The translations under genes and the position numbers were made by a program. Under the pieces are notes generated by a model. That model had not been told where the DNA came from, did no database searches, and worked only from the letters and a program-made list of their open reading frames with translations. A DNA stretch of 64,000 bases, from the NCBI GenBank assembly GCA_019638485.1, contig JAHBTP010000003.1, positions 1 through 64,000 of the forward strand. The letters run 5' to 3'. Shown here piece after piece: positions 44,263-53,847 of the stretch. The number at the start of each line of letters is the position of its first letter. Within the stretch, counting starts at the first letter, position 1. The stretch comes from Ferruginibacter sp. (lineage in GTDB: Bacteria; Bacteroidota; Bacteroidia; Chitinophagales; Chitinophagaceae).

Positions 44263-44294
44263 TTTTATTTAAATAGACGGAAAAGTTACTTTTA
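44263..44294 (+). promoter_or_regulatory. Possible promoter of accA
   Basis: TTTT (44263-44266), a 20-bp spacer and TACTTTTA (44287-44294) are close to the Bacteroidota consensus, about 25 bp before the accA ATG. Confidence 0.35.
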
Positions 44295-44319
44295 CAACCC
44301 TGAAATAACTCTTTTTCAC

Positions 44320-45294
44320 ATGCCGCAACTCATTAACCGACAATTTCTGGATTTCGAAAAACCTATTAAGGATTTATACGATCAAATTGAACAGCTAAAG
44401 CAGACTCAGGAAAAGACCAAAACGGATATGAGCACAGCAATAGCTTCTTTGGAACAGAAAATAGTTGAAACAAAACGCGAACTCACTGAAAATCTTACTC
44501 CTTGGCATCGGGTTCAACTTAGCCGTCACCCCGATAGACCCTATACGCTTAAATATATTGAGAAAATGGCCACTAATTTCATAGAGCTATTTGGAGATAG
44601 AAATGTAAAGGATGACAAGGCTATGGTGGGAGGGTTTTGTCAACTTAACGGAAAGACGGTAATGATTATAGGACAGCAAAAAGGTCATAATACTAAAACA
44701 AGACAAGCCCGGAATTTCGGTATGGCAAACCCTGAGGGTTACAGGAAAGCACTTAGGTTAATGAAACTTGCCGAAAAATTCAACAAGCCTATAGTCACCT
44801 TAATAGATACACCGGGTGCGTATCCGGGTTTAGAAGCTGAAGAGCGTGGACAAGGTGAGGCTATTGCACGTAATATTTATGAGATGATTGGGCTAAAAGT
44901 TCCAGTTGTATGCGTAATTATTGGCGAAGGTGCCAGCGGCGGCGCTTTGGGTATTGGCGTGGGTGACAAAGTTGCTATGATGGAAAATACATGGTACACC
45001 GTTATTTCACCTGAAAGTTGCAGCTCAATACTTTGGAGGAGCTGGGATAAAAAAGAAATTGCCGCTGAACAACTTCGACTAACCGGAAAGGATATGCTGG
45101 GATTTGGTTTGGTGGATGATGTTATTCCCGAACCATTGGGAGGCGCACATTGGGACTTTGATGAAGCAGCACAGCTACTAAAGAATTATTTGTTACCAGC
45201 AATTGAAGAATTAGAAAAAATAAACCCTGAAGAACGTATTAAACAGCGCATAAAAAAATATGACAATATGGGCTTTTGGGAAGAGTTTGATTAA
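44320..45294 (+). CDS. accA: Acetyl-CoA carboxylase carboxyltransferase subunit alpha
   Basis: A 324-aa protein, the usual length for AccA. It forms the carboxyltransferase with AccD, moving the carboxyl group from carboxybiotin to acetyl-CoA to give malonyl-CoA, the committed step of fatty acid synthesis in the cytoplasm. Diagnostic segments are [38 protein letters not shown] and [20 protein letters not shown] (oxyanion-hole glycines). The N-terminal about 65 residues are the typical helical extension. It is followed 34 bp later by an oxidoreductase gene on the same strand. Confidence 0.97.
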   Translation: MPQLINRQFLDFEKPIKDLYDQIEQLKQTQEKTKTDMSTAIASLEQKIVETKRELTENLTPWHRVQLSRHPDRPYTLKYIEKMATNFIELFGDRNVKDDKAMVGGFCQLNGKTVMIIGQQKGHNTKTRQARNFGMANPEGYRKALRLMKLAEKFNKPIVTLIDTPGAYPGLEAEERGQGEAIARNIYEMIGLKVPVVCVIIGEGASGGALGIGVGDKVAMMENTWYTVISPESCSSILWRSWDKKEIAAEQLRLTGKDMLGFGLVDDVIPEPLGGAHWDFDEAAQLLKNYLLPAIEELEKINPEERIKQRIKKYDNMGFWEEFD

Positions 45295-45328
45295 ATACAG
45301 TTTTTACAACCTGCGCTCATTTATAGTT

Positions 45329-46303
45329 ATGCTGAAAATTGGTATTTTAGGTGTTGGCCATCTGGGAAAGTTTCATTTAAATAATTGGCTTGAAATTCCA
45401 AATACAACCGTGGTTGGTTTTTTCGACCCTGATGATGAAAATGCATCAAAGGTTGAGGAGAAGTATAAGATAAAAAGATTTAACGAGGCAGAATTATTGA
45501 TTGATTCAGTTGATGCAGTAGATATTGTAGCTCCCACCATACACCATTTTGAATTATGTGAGTTGGCAATGAAAAAAGGCAAACATGTTTTTGTTGAAAA
45601 ACCATTAGCCAACACGATGGATGAAGCGAGATTATTAGTTAAACTGGCACGAGAATCACACGTGAAATTTCAAGTTGGTCATGTTGAAAGATTTAATCCT
45701 GCCTACCTTTCATTGGAGCAATTTGAACTTCAGCCGATGTTTATTGAAGTACATCGGTTGGCACAATTTAATCCAAGAGGTACAGATGTGAGCGTAATTC
45801 TGGATTTGATGATACATGATATTGATATCATTTTAAAGTTAGTGAAGAGCAATGTAAATTATATTTCTGCTAATGGTGTTGCGGTTTTAAGTGACACACC
45901 TGATATTGCCAACGTAAGGCTTGAGTTTGATAATGGCTGTGTTGCCAACCTCACCAGCAGTAGGATTTCGATGAAAAAAATGCGGAAAATGAGATTGTTC
46001 CAAAGAGATGCCTACATTGGAATTGACTTCCTTGACAAAAAAGCTGAGGTAATTAAACTTAGTTCACCCGGAGATAAAAATGTTTTCACTTTTGATATTG
46101 ATACACCTCATGGGAAAAAAACTATTGCAATTGCTAATCCAATTGTAGAAAATGGAAACGCTATCAAAATGGAGTTGGAAGCTTTCGTACAATCTATAAA
46201 GGAAAATAAAGAAACTGCAGTAACTATTTTTGATGGCTTTAGTGCAATGGAAGTGGCACATAAAATCTTAGATAAAATCAGCCAACGTCAAAATCAATTG
46301 TAA
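45329..46303 (+). CDS. Gfo/Idh/MocA family oxidoreductase
   Basis: A 324-aa protein from the ATG at 45329 (MLKIGILGVGHLGKFH). The frame extends upstream to 45260, but that would overlap accA by 35 bp. The Rossmann fold has GVGHLGKFH, followed by VVGFFDPD, VDIVAPTIHHFELCELA and the family's HVFVEKPLANT (EKP motif). Members reduce or oxidise sugars with NAD(P). A role in making a nucleotide-sugar or EPS precursor fits the following sugar transferase gene, but the substrate is unknown. Confidence 0.87.
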   Translation: MLKIGILGVGHLGKFHLNNWLEIPNTTVVGFFDPDDENASKVEEKYKIKRFNEAELLIDSVDAVDIVAPTIHHFELCELAMKKGKHVFVEKPLANTMDEARLLVKLARESHVKFQVGHVERFNPAYLSLEQFELQPMFIEVHRLAQFNPRGTDVSVILDLMIHDIDIILKLVKSNVNYISANGVAVLSDTPDIANVRLEFDNGCVANLTSSRISMKKMRKMRLFQRDAYIGIDFLDKKAEVIKLSSPGDKNVFTFDIDTPHGKKTIAIANPIVENGNAIKMELEAFVQSIKENKETAVTIFDGFSAMEVAHKILDKISQRQNQL

Positions 46304-46316
46304 TTAGTGTACCGAA

Positions 46317-47714
46317 TTGAAACAGCCCCGAATAAATATTACCTGGTACATCATTACTGATTTATGTATTTCCATATTTACCTGGGTATGCTTTTATTAT
46401 TTACGAACAGTAATTTACGATTTTTCATTTAGTATTCCACCCGGCTTTTATATAGGATTATTTTTGTACACACTTGGCTGGTTAACCCTTAACTTCCTTA
46501 CCGGCACTTATAGTTCACTATATCAAAAGTCACGTGCTTTAGAAATGATTAGAACCCTTCTCGTTTCGTTAACCGGGTGTTTAGTATTGTTATTCTTCTT
46601 CATTTTAAAAAATCCTCAATACAACAATTACAACTATTATTTAGAGTTTTACAGCTTGTTGTTTCCTATGCTTTTCATAACAGCAATATGCAGATTGATC
46701 TTTCTGAATATAACCAAGCGACAACTTAAAAGTCAAAAAGTTTTCTTTAATACATTATTAATAGGCACATCTAATCAAGCAATAGATTTTATACATTCAT
46801 TTTACACCTCCTCGGAGCAAAGTGGGTATCGGCTTATCGGCTTTTACCCTTTTATGGAAAGCAATAGAATATCCAGTATTAACGGCCTTAATATGTTTAG
46901 TGGCAAGGAACATCTTGCCGACGTTATCACCACAAATCATATTGAAGAAGTAATTATTACTATAGATAAAAATAAGCGCGAAGCTATTACTTCCATTCTT
47001 CAGCAACTTAGTGATCAGGAAGTAAACATTAAAATTATACCTGATGCAGCAGATATTATTAGTGGCTCACTACACACCAATAATGTTTTAGGAGTCCCCC
47101 TTATTGATATTCATTCCGGTGTACTTAGCAAGTGGCAACTCAATTTGAAACGATTTATTGATTTGGGTCTCGCCGCAACGGGTTTAGTAATTTTTTCACC
47201 ACTAATCATATATGCTGCTATTAGAGTAAAACTCTCGTCCCCGGGGCCTGCAATCTTTATTCAAAAAAGAGTAGGATTTAAAGGTAGAGTTTTTAATATG
47301 TACAAATTCAGGTCTATGTATATTGACGCAGAAGCAAACGGTCCACAACTTAGTAGTGATAATGACCCCAGAATTACACCATTCGGAAAGTTTATGCGTA
47401 AATGGAGGATAGACGAACTTCCACAGTTTTTGAATATCATTAAAGGAGAAATGAGTGTAGTAGGCCCACGGCCGGAGCGCCAATTTTATATAGATCAACT
47501 TGTACAAAGTCATCCTGAATACAAATATTTGTTTAAAGTTAAACCCGGGCTTACAAGCTGGGGAATGGTGAAATTTGGTTATGCTTCTTCATTAAATGAA
47601 ATGATACAACGAATGCCGTATGATTTATTATATGTAGAAAATGCTTCTTTAACCCTTGATTTTAGAATATTGTTACACACCTTAAGAATCATCATAGGTG
47701 GAAAAGGGAAATAA
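46317..47714 (+). CDS. Exopolysaccharide polyprenyl glycosylphosphotransferase (WcaJ/WbaP type)
   Basis: A 465-aa protein with four to five N-terminal TMs (about residues 10-135), a Rossmann-like middle segment (VFFNTLLIGTSNQAIDF) and a C-terminal sugar transferase catalytic part: LKRFIDLGLAATGLVIF membrane hairpin, SSPGPAIFIQKRVGFKG, VFNMYKFRSMY, DPRITPFGKFMRKWRIDELP and MSVVGPRPER. It transfers a hexose-1-phosphate to undecaprenyl phosphate. The start is TTG at 46317. It is a full-length relative of the shorter sugar transferase at 25852-26949, so the window carries two priming enzymes. Confidence 0.9.
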   Translation: MKQPRINITWYIITDLCISIFTWVCFYYLRTVIYDFSFSIPPGFYIGLFLYTLGWLTLNFLTGTYSSLYQKSRALEMIRTLLVSLTGCLVLLFFFILKNPQYNNYNYYLEFYSLLFPMLFITAICRLIFLNITKRQLKSQKVFFNTLLIGTSNQAIDFIHSFYTSSEQSGYRLIGFYPFMESNRISSINGLNMFSGKEHLADVITTNHIEEVIITIDKNKREAITSILQQLSDQEVNIKIIPDAADIISGSLHTNNVLGVPLIDIHSGVLSKWQLNLKRFIDLGLAATGLVIFSPLIIYAAIRVKLSSPGPAIFIQKRVGFKGRVFNMYKFRSMYIDAEANGPQLSSDNDPRITPFGKFMRKWRIDELPQFLNIIKGEMSVVGPRPERQFYIDQLVQSHPEYKYLFKVKPGLTSWGMVKFGYASSLNEMIQRMPYDLLYVENASLTLDFRILLHTLRIIIGGKGK

Positions 47715-47752
47715 TAAAACAGTTTTTGTAATTTTCAGAAAAACTATTCTGT

Positions 47753-50455
47753 TTGAAAAAAATTATTTTTGTCCTTTTTACTTTCTGTTTCATTAAACTC
47801 CATGCGCAAGATTATTGGCAGCAACAGGTAAATCATCAAATTCACGTTTCTTTAAATGATACTAAAAATCAATTGGATGGTACTTCTGTCATTGAATATA
47901 TAAACCAATCACCCGATACACTACAAAGTATATGGTTTCACCTTTGGCCCAATGCTTTTAAAAACGATAGAACGGCATTTAGTGAGCAACTTTTACAAAA
48001 TGGGAATACATCATTTTATTTCACCGAAGAGGAAAATAGAGGATTTATTAACCGACTAAATTTTACTGTTGATGATTTACCATTAAAATCTGAAGATCAT
48101 CCACTTTATCAAGATGTGATACAGTTGATTTTAAACAAACCGCTGATTCCCGGAAAAAAAATAATTATCAAAACTCCATTTCATATTCAATTACCCATTA
48201 ATTTCTCCAGAGGAGGATATATTGGTAAGTCCTATCAAATCACTCAATGGTTTCCCAAGCCCGCAGTGTACGACAAATTTGGCTGGCATCCAATGCCCTA
48301 CTTAGACCAAGGTGAATTTTATAGTGACTTTGGAAACTATGAAGTATCTATCACGGTGCCACAGAACTATGATGTTGCAGCAACAGGAAATTTAGTTTCA
48401 TTAAATGACAATGGGGATTCAAAAACTTATAATTATAAGCAGGATAATATTCATGATTTTGCCTGGTTTGCAGATACCGCCTGGCACAAACTCGAAAAAG
48501 ATATTCGTATTGAAGACCGGTTAATTCACCTGAAAATATGTTACCATGCAGCCAGTGCTTCAAACTGGAAGTATAGTTTAGATGCCTTGGAAAGAGCAGT
48601 AGTAACCAGCAGTAATTGGATTGGGGCTTATCCTTACGATGTAATTACCATTGTAGAAAAGCCTTTTAGTAATGATGGAGGAATGGAATATCCAACTATA
48701 GCATTGATTACTCCCACTTCAGACACTTCAGTATTGCATCAACTAATAAGGCACGAGGTGGGTCATAATTGGTTTTATGGGATTTTAGCCAGTAATGAGC
48801 GTTTACACCCATGGATGGATGAAGGAATGAATAGTTATTACGACAATCGCTTTGAAAACATTAATCAATCACAGCAAAAATCTAAAGGATTTTTGAAACA
48901 TTTAAATTTTTCAAACTTTGAGAGAACAGCGCTGGCGGCTATTTATTCTGTTCATGCCGACCAACCCATTGAAACTCCCGCCGATAAATTTACTGATTTT
49001 AACAACTACCTTATTCCTTATGAAAAAACAGCCCACTGGTTGGCGTTGGTTGAAAAGGAAATAGGCACAGAACAGTTCGACAATCTAATGCAGACTTATT
49101 TTCAAAAATGGAAGTTTCGACATCCTTATCCCGAAGACTTTAAATATATGGCAGATTCCATTCACGGCAAGCCCTTAGATGATGCATTCTCTCTGCTGCA
49201 TAAAACCGGCCCTCTCGAACGTAAAAAAGATAAAAAAATTTATTTTAAATTTTTGACTTCTATTAATGATAAGCCTCAAAACACCATCAACTTCTTACCG
49301 GTATTAGGATATAATAATTATGATAAATTAATGGGGGGTGTATCTATTCATAATTACAGCATACCTCTACCCTCATTTAGATTCTTCATAGCACCTCTAT
49401 TTGGATTTGGTTCAAAATCTATAAATGGTATTGGGAATATTCAATTCATTCACTACAACCAAAAAGGTGGGAATTGGGCAATTTTCGCAAGTGGCTCACG
49501 CTTTAGTATAGACAGCTACACCGACTCAAAAAATAAAACTAATTATTTGACAGTAGAAAAGATTGTTCCCGGCTTTCGCTACACATTCAATAAAACCCAT
49601 CCAAGAAGCACAACAAGGAGATATATCCAATTCAAATACTTTAACCTAACGGAAACAGAGATGAAGTTTGCATTAGACTCAAATACAAACCAATATGATG
49701 TATCATATCCAAAAAACAATCGTTACCTAAACCAGTTGCAATTTGGAATTGAGAATGCACGAAAACTCTATCCTTATAAAATACTTGGTGAAGCCGAGCA
49801 GGGAGAAGGCTTTGTAAAAACACAGGTAACCGCAAGATATTTTTTAAATTATGCAAGCGGTGGAGGATTACATATTCGGGGTTTTGCGGGAAAATTCTTT
49901 TATCTGCAAGCGGAAACACCTACAGAAAAATTTGCGCAAAGCCGTTATTATCTAAATATGACAGGCCCAAATGGATACGAAGATTATGCCTATGCTAATT
50001 ATTTTATTGGTCGAAATGAATTTGATGGAACCTTATCTCAGCAAATAATGGATAAGGATGGCTTTTTTAAGGTGCGAACAGATCTACTGAGCAATAAAAT
50101 AGGAAGGTCAGATAATTGGATTGCAGCACTTAATTTTAATACAACAATTCCAAAAAGAATAAATCCACTTTCTATTTTACCCATTAAACTACCATTGAGT
50201 TTATTTGCAGATATTGGCACTCATGCAGAGGCTTGGGAAAAAGGAAACACGCAAGGAAGACTGCTTTATGATGCCGGAGTTCAATTATCATTATTTGATG
50301 TAGTTAAAATTTATGTACCGGTTTTATACAGCAAGGTATTTAAGGATTATATTAAGAGCACAATAAATGAAAAACGGTTTTGGAAAACGATTTCTTTTAG
50401 TATTGATATTCAAAATTTAACCTTGAGAAAATTAGTTCCTCAAATGTCATTTTAA
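47753..50455 (+). CDS. M1 family metallopeptidase fused to a probable outer-membrane beta-barrel
   Basis: A 900-aa protein with a signal peptide (ends KLHAQ) and a TTG start. Residues about 25-480 are an M1 aminopeptidase-like domain: HEVGH at 334-338 and the third zinc ligand Glu357 in WMDEGMNSYY (exact HExxH-18-E spacing). The exopeptidase GAMEN is replaced by GGMEYP, as in other Bacteroidota members. Residues about 495-900 are rich in alternating polar/hydrophobic strands with a terminal aromatic residue (LVPQMSF) and look like an outer-membrane barrel. The gene ends in TAATG overlap with the next ORF. Confidence 0.85.
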   Translation: MKKIIFVLFTFCFIKLHAQDYWQQQVNHQIHVSLNDTKNQLDGTSVIEYINQSPDTLQSIWFHLWPNAFKNDRTAFSEQLLQNGNTSFYFTEEENRGFINRLNFTVDDLPLKSEDHPLYQDVIQLILNKPLIPGKKIIIKTPFHIQLPINFSRGGYIGKSYQITQWFPKPAVYDKFGWHPMPYLDQGEFYSDFGNYEVSITVPQNYDVAATGNLVSLNDNGDSKTYNYKQDNIHDFAWFADTAWHKLEKDIRIEDRLIHLKICYHAASASNWKYSLDALERAVVTSSNWIGAYPYDVITIVEKPFSNDGGMEYPTIALITPTSDTSVLHQLIRHEVGHNWFYGILASNERLHPWMDEGMNSYYDNRFENINQSQQKSKGFLKHLNFSNFERTALAAIYSVHADQPIETPADKFTDFNNYLIPYEKTAHWLALVEKEIGTEQFDNLMQTYFQKWKFRHPYPEDFKYMADSIHGKPLDDAFSLLHKTGPLERKKDKKIYFKFLTSINDKPQNTINFLPVLGYNNYDKLMGGVSIHNYSIPLPSFRFFIAPLFGFGSKSINGIGNIQFIHYNQKGGNWAIFASGSRFSIDSYTDSKNKTNYLTVEKIVPGFRYTFNKTHPRSTTRRYIQFKYFNLTETEMKFALDSNTNQYDVSYPKNNRYLNQLQFGIENARKLYPYKILGEAEQGEGFVKTQVTARYFLNYASGGGLHIRGFAGKFFYLQAETPTEKFAQSRYYLNMTGPNGYEDYAYANYFIGRNEFDGTLSQQIMDKDGFFKVRTDLLSNKIGRSDNWIAALNFNTTIPKRINPLSILPIKLPLSLFADIGTHAEAWEKGNTQGRLLYDAGVQLSLFDVVKIYVPVLYSKVFKDYIKSTINEKRFWKTISFSIDIQNLTLRKLVPQMSF

Positions 50456-51342
50456 TGCTGCAAGTACTCCAACATAATGAATTGGACAAAAAGAAATGGG
50501 ATGCTTGTATAGCTTCATCTACAAACGGACTCATTTATTCAAATTCCTTTTATCTTGATGCGATTAGCCCCGGCTGGATGGGAATTGTTCAAAATGATTA
50601 TAGCGCAGTAATGCCACTAACCCAGAAAAGGAAATGGGGAATCTCTTATTTGGCACAACCCCCATTTTTTCAACAAGGTGGTATAACCGGAGAAAATACA
50701 AACAACGAGGAAGTGGTTAATGCTTTTTTAGAAAAAGCAAAAGAACACTTCCGCTATGGTGAAATAACATTAAATTATTTTAATGTAACTACGCACACAA
50801 AATCCCTTCGAAAGAATTATATCATCTCATTACAAGACCCAGTAGAATTGGATAAAAAATTTATAGAGAAATATAAAAAAGCGAAAAGAAGTAATGTTCA
50901 TTACGGGAAAGAGGATGATGTTAATATGGCGGTACACTTGTATAAATCTCTTTATCAAAAGCACCTTCCTCACTTTCCATCCAAAGCATACAATCAGTTT
51001 ATTTTAATATGCAACCATTTACAACAAACTACTGATGTTCTTATCCGCAGTGTGCGCTTTGAAGGAAAAGTTGTAGCTCTTGTTTTATTGCTCAAATTCA
51101 AAAAAAGATGGTATAATTTAATGTCTTGTTTAACCACAGTGGGAAGGCCCCTTCAAGCCAACTACTATCTTTATAAACACTTATTGGATGAACTGAGCGG
51201 AGCCGATATGATTTTGGATTTAGAAGGCTCAGATATGCCCGGTATTGAGCACTTTTACAAAAAGATGGCAACCAAGAATGAACCCTATCCCTTTGTGCAT
51301 TTCAATAATCTTCCATTTTTAATAAAACTAATTAAACAATAG
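50455..51342 (+). CDS. FemAB/GNAT-like acyltransferase domain protein
   Basis: A 295-aa soluble protein. The pattern STNGLIYSNSFYLDAISPGW near the N-terminus and DELSGADMILDLEGSDMPGIEHFYKKM near the C-terminus resembles GNAT-fold FemAB-like proteins of Bacteroidota. The ATG overlaps the stop of the M1 gene (TAATG), so coupling is likely. Its 3' end overlaps the convergent methyltransferase by 11 bp. The substrate is unknown. Confidence 0.65.
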   Translation: MLQVLQHNELDKKKWDACIASSTNGLIYSNSFYLDAISPGWMGIVQNDYSAVMPLTQKRKWGISYLAQPPFFQQGGITGENTNNEEVVNAFLEKAKEHFRYGEITLNYFNVTTHTKSLRKNYIISLQDPVELDKKFIEKYKKAKRSNVHYGKEDDVNMAVHLYKSLYQKHLPHFPSKAYNQFILICNHLQQTTDVLIRSVRFEGKVVALVLLLKFKKRWYNLMSCLTTVGRPLQANYYLYKHLLDELSGADMILDLEGSDMPGIEHFYKKMATKNEPYPFVHFNNLPFLIKLIKQ

Positions 51343-52174
51343 GCCTTTTTATTTTTATAAAATGCTCATTAGGTTGTAATGCCAGATTGAAGAAATTTCT
51401 TTTTATTACCTCATAAGAAATAAGGGTGCAAATAAAACCTACTGATTGCAACTTTTTCATATAATCATTTAACGTATAAATCCGAACATGATCCTTTTGA
51501 CCAAACAATGCAGATGCCTGCTTTTCATTTATTATTTTTTCAGTTTCTAAACTATTAATAAGTGAATTTGAAAAGGGGACTTGCAAGATTGCCACTCCCC
51601 CAGGTTTTAACACCCGAAAAATTTCATACATAGCACTCAAATCATCAAAAATGTGCTCCAATACATGATTAGCAATAACAAAATCAAAAGAAGATGTAGA
51701 AAAGCTTAATGCTAACAGATTCTCACGTTTAACCTTTCGACTAATGTTAAGATACAATTCAGGATTCAAATCGGCGATGGTAACATCAGCAAATTGAGCT
51801 ATATAATTAAAGATACTTCTTTCAGGTGAAAAATGTAGAATCTGTTTATTCTTAATATCCTCTTGAACTAACATACACCTTACTAAACGCTCACGGGCGC
51901 TACTTAAGCAATAAGGACAGAAAATATTTTCGCCATATCCGGCAATAACCTGGTGGCGTATTAGAGCTTCTTTATTTTCATAAGAAGGATAGTGAGGAAC
52001 AAACTGACTATATTGATGATTACAAAAATTACATAAGAGCCCCACATCCTTATATTTATTGTATTGGAGGCGCAATACCGTCCGTTTACCAACAAACAAT
52101 GAGTAACGATACAATTGCTGAAGCCACCAATATGCCCGTATCTTTTTTATATGGATAAAAAGTGAGTTTGTCAA
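51332..52174 (-). CDS. Zinc-ribbon SAM-dependent methyltransferase
   Basis: A 280-aa protein. Cys48/Cys51 (CNFC) and Cys86/Cys89 (CPYC) form a probable zinc ribbon before a class I methyltransferase core: ILHFSPERSIFNYI, VTIADLNPELYL, SFDFVIANHVLEHIFDD and LKPGGVAILQVPFS. Proteins of this layout occur in glycan and lipid loci. It lies 10 bp after ispD on the same strand and overlaps the convergent plus-strand gene by 11 bp. Confidence 0.8.
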   Translation of the reverse strand: MTNSLFIHIKKIRAYWWLQQLYRYSLFVGKRTVLRLQYNKYKDVGLLCNFCNHQYSQFVPHYPSYENKEALIRHQVIAGYGENIFCPYCLSSARERLVRCMLVQEDIKNKQILHFSPERSIFNYIAQFADVTIADLNPELYLNISRKVKRENLLALSFSTSSFDFVIANHVLEHIFDDLSAMYEIFRVLKPGGVAILQVPFSNSLINSLETEKIINEKQASALFGQKDHVRIYTLNDYMKKLQSVGFICTLISYEVIKRNFFNLALQPNEHFIKIKRPIV

Positions 52175-52184
52175 AATAAATAAG

Positions 52185-52862
52185 TCAGGTTGAGGGAAAT
52201 TGCTTTAGAAAAATTTCTGCATAGATAAAATCAGCGGGTGTGGTTAATTTTATATTTTTTTCTTCTCCTTGAATAAGGTTGACAGACATGCCAAATTCTT
52301 CAACAACAGATGCTTCGTCTGTAAACCTTTCCTTATAATCAATTTGGAAAGCGGGTAAAATAATCTTACTGTAAAAGGCTTGTGGTGTTTGAACTGCTTT
52401 GACTTTACTTCTATCAAGTGGCTTATTTCCTTCATCATCTACCCAGCGCAGGCTATCAGCCATATCAATAACAGGAACAGCCGATCCAAACTGAATTGTA
52501 GCCTCATAGCATCTTCGAATAAGTTCCGGTGAAACCATGCATCTTACGGCGTCATGCACCATTACCACGCTTTCTTCTTCCACAAGTGAAAGTCCATGTT
52601 TAACAGAATGGAATCTTGTACTGCCTCCAACCACTATACGCACCCTACTATAACCGAAATAGGCATCAATAATTTCTTTTCCAACTAAGGTATTGTTATC
52701 AGGCAAAACCAAAATCACCTCCATATCATTATATGCCTTTAAGAAAGCAAGTATTGTATAATATAATACAGGCTTACCATTCAACAGGTGAAATTGTTTC
52801 GGAACAGGGTGGTTCATCCTCAACCCTTTTCCTCCTGCAACGATGACTGCAAACTTTTTCAT
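52185..52862 (-). CDS. ispD: 2-C-methyl-D-erythritol 4-phosphate cytidylyltransferase
   Basis: A 225-aa protein, standard IspD length. It couples CTP to 2-C-methyl-D-erythritol 4-phosphate in the MEP isoprenoid pathway (cytoplasm). The N-terminal VIVAGGKGLRMNHPVPKQF is the nucleotide-binding loop, followed by VMVHDAVRCMVSPELI and QTPQAFYSKII. The isoprenoids made are needed for undecaprenyl carriers, among other things. It is 6 bp downstream of the isoaspartyl peptidase gene. Confidence 0.92.
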   Translation of the reverse strand: MKKFAVIVAGGKGLRMNHPVPKQFHLLNGKPVLYYTILAFLKAYNDMEVILVLPDNNTLVGKEIIDAYFGYSRVRIVVGGSTRFHSVKHGLSLVEEESVVMVHDAVRCMVSPELIRRCYEATIQFGSAVPVIDMADSLRWVDDEGNKPLDRSKVKAVQTPQAFYSKIILPAFQIDYKERFTDEASVVEEFGMSVNLIQGEEKNIKLTTPADFIYAEIFLKQFPST

Positions 52863-52868
52863 ACCTTT

Positions 52869-53819
52869 TTATTCTCTATAAATCCCAATTTCTATTTCAC
52901 CAGTACTTGACCGCATCGCTCTATACATACCTGCACTATTAAATAACATAGCCACATTTCCTTGCGCATCCACTCCAATCATTCCACCCTCTCCTTCCAT
53001 TTTCACCAACTTATCCATAACCACCTCCCGCATAGCCTCGGCTAATGGCAATTTTTTATATTTCATTCTTGCACTTACATCATAAGCTGCAACCGCACGA
53101 ATAAATAATTCTCCATGACCTGTACAACTTATTGCACAAGTTTCATTATCAGCATAAGTTCCAGCACCAACAATAGGGCTGTCGCCTATACGTCCAAACT
53201 TTTTATTAGTCATTCCACCTGTGCTTGTTCCTGCAGCAAGGTTTCCTTTACTATCACAAGCAACAGCACCAACTGTTCCAAACTTTTTATCCTTCATTAA
53301 CTCCTGTATTCCTTGGTGTGTGTGATCGAGAGAATAATTATCACTATCTCTAATTTCTTTCCATTGATCATACCTGAATTGTGAAAAGAAATATTCATCA
53401 GGCTCAAGTTTTACTCCTTGTTTAATAGCAAAATCATTAGCTCCTTTCCCGCTTAAAAAGACATGATTACTATGCAGCATCACCTGTCTGGCTAATTCAA
53501 TGGGATTACGTACGTTTCTAACACCACATATTGCACCGGCTGCTAAATTTGTACCATCCATTACAGCGGCATCCATTTCCTGCAATCCTTTTTTAGTAAA
53601 AACAGCACCGCGTCCTGCATTAAACAATAAATTATCTTCTAACTTAACTACCGCCGCAGTAACAGCCGACATAGCATCTCCACCGGCCTCCAATATACCA
53701 TAGCCGGCATTAAGCGCTTCTTCCAATCCCACCTGATACGCCTTTTCCAATTCAGGCGTCATATCACTCTTCAAAATAGTACCTGCCCCTCCGTGTATCA
53801 CCATTGAAAACTTTTTCAT
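52869..53819 (-). CDS. Isoaspartyl peptidase/L-asparaginase (Ntn hydrolase)
   Basis: A 316-aa protein of the plant-type asparaginase family. The N-terminal IHGGAGTI motif is present, and the autoprocessing site is G|T in KKFGTVGAVACD, giving Thr182 as the new N-terminal nucleophile. GTSTGGMTNKKFGRIGDSP is the conserved substrate-pocket region. It hydrolyses isoaspartyl dipeptides and asparagine. No signal peptide is visible, so a cytoplasmic location is likely. Confidence 0.9.
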   Translation of the reverse strand: MKKFSMVIHGGAGTILKSDMTPELEKAYQVGLEEALNAGYGILEAGGDAMSAVTAAVVKLEDNLLFNAGRGAVFTKKGLQEMDAAVMDGTNLAAGAICGVRNVRNPIELARQVMLHSNHVFLSGKGANDFAIKQGVKLEPDEYFFSQFRYDQWKEIRDSDNYSLDHTHQGIQELMKDKKFGTVGAVACDSKGNLAAGTSTGGMTNKKFGRIGDSPIVGAGTYADNETCAISCTGHGELFIRAVAAYDVSARMKYKKLPLAEAMREVVMDKLVKMEGEGGMIGVDAQGNVAMLFNSAGMYRAMRSSTGEIEIGIYRE

Positions 53820-53847
53820 TCTTTTAATTTATTTTCCTTCTTAAAAA

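Noticed and set aside
45260..45328. Longer N-terminus of the Gfo/Idh/MocA protein
   Set aside because: It lies partly inside accA; the Rossmann motif begins directly after the ATG at 45329.
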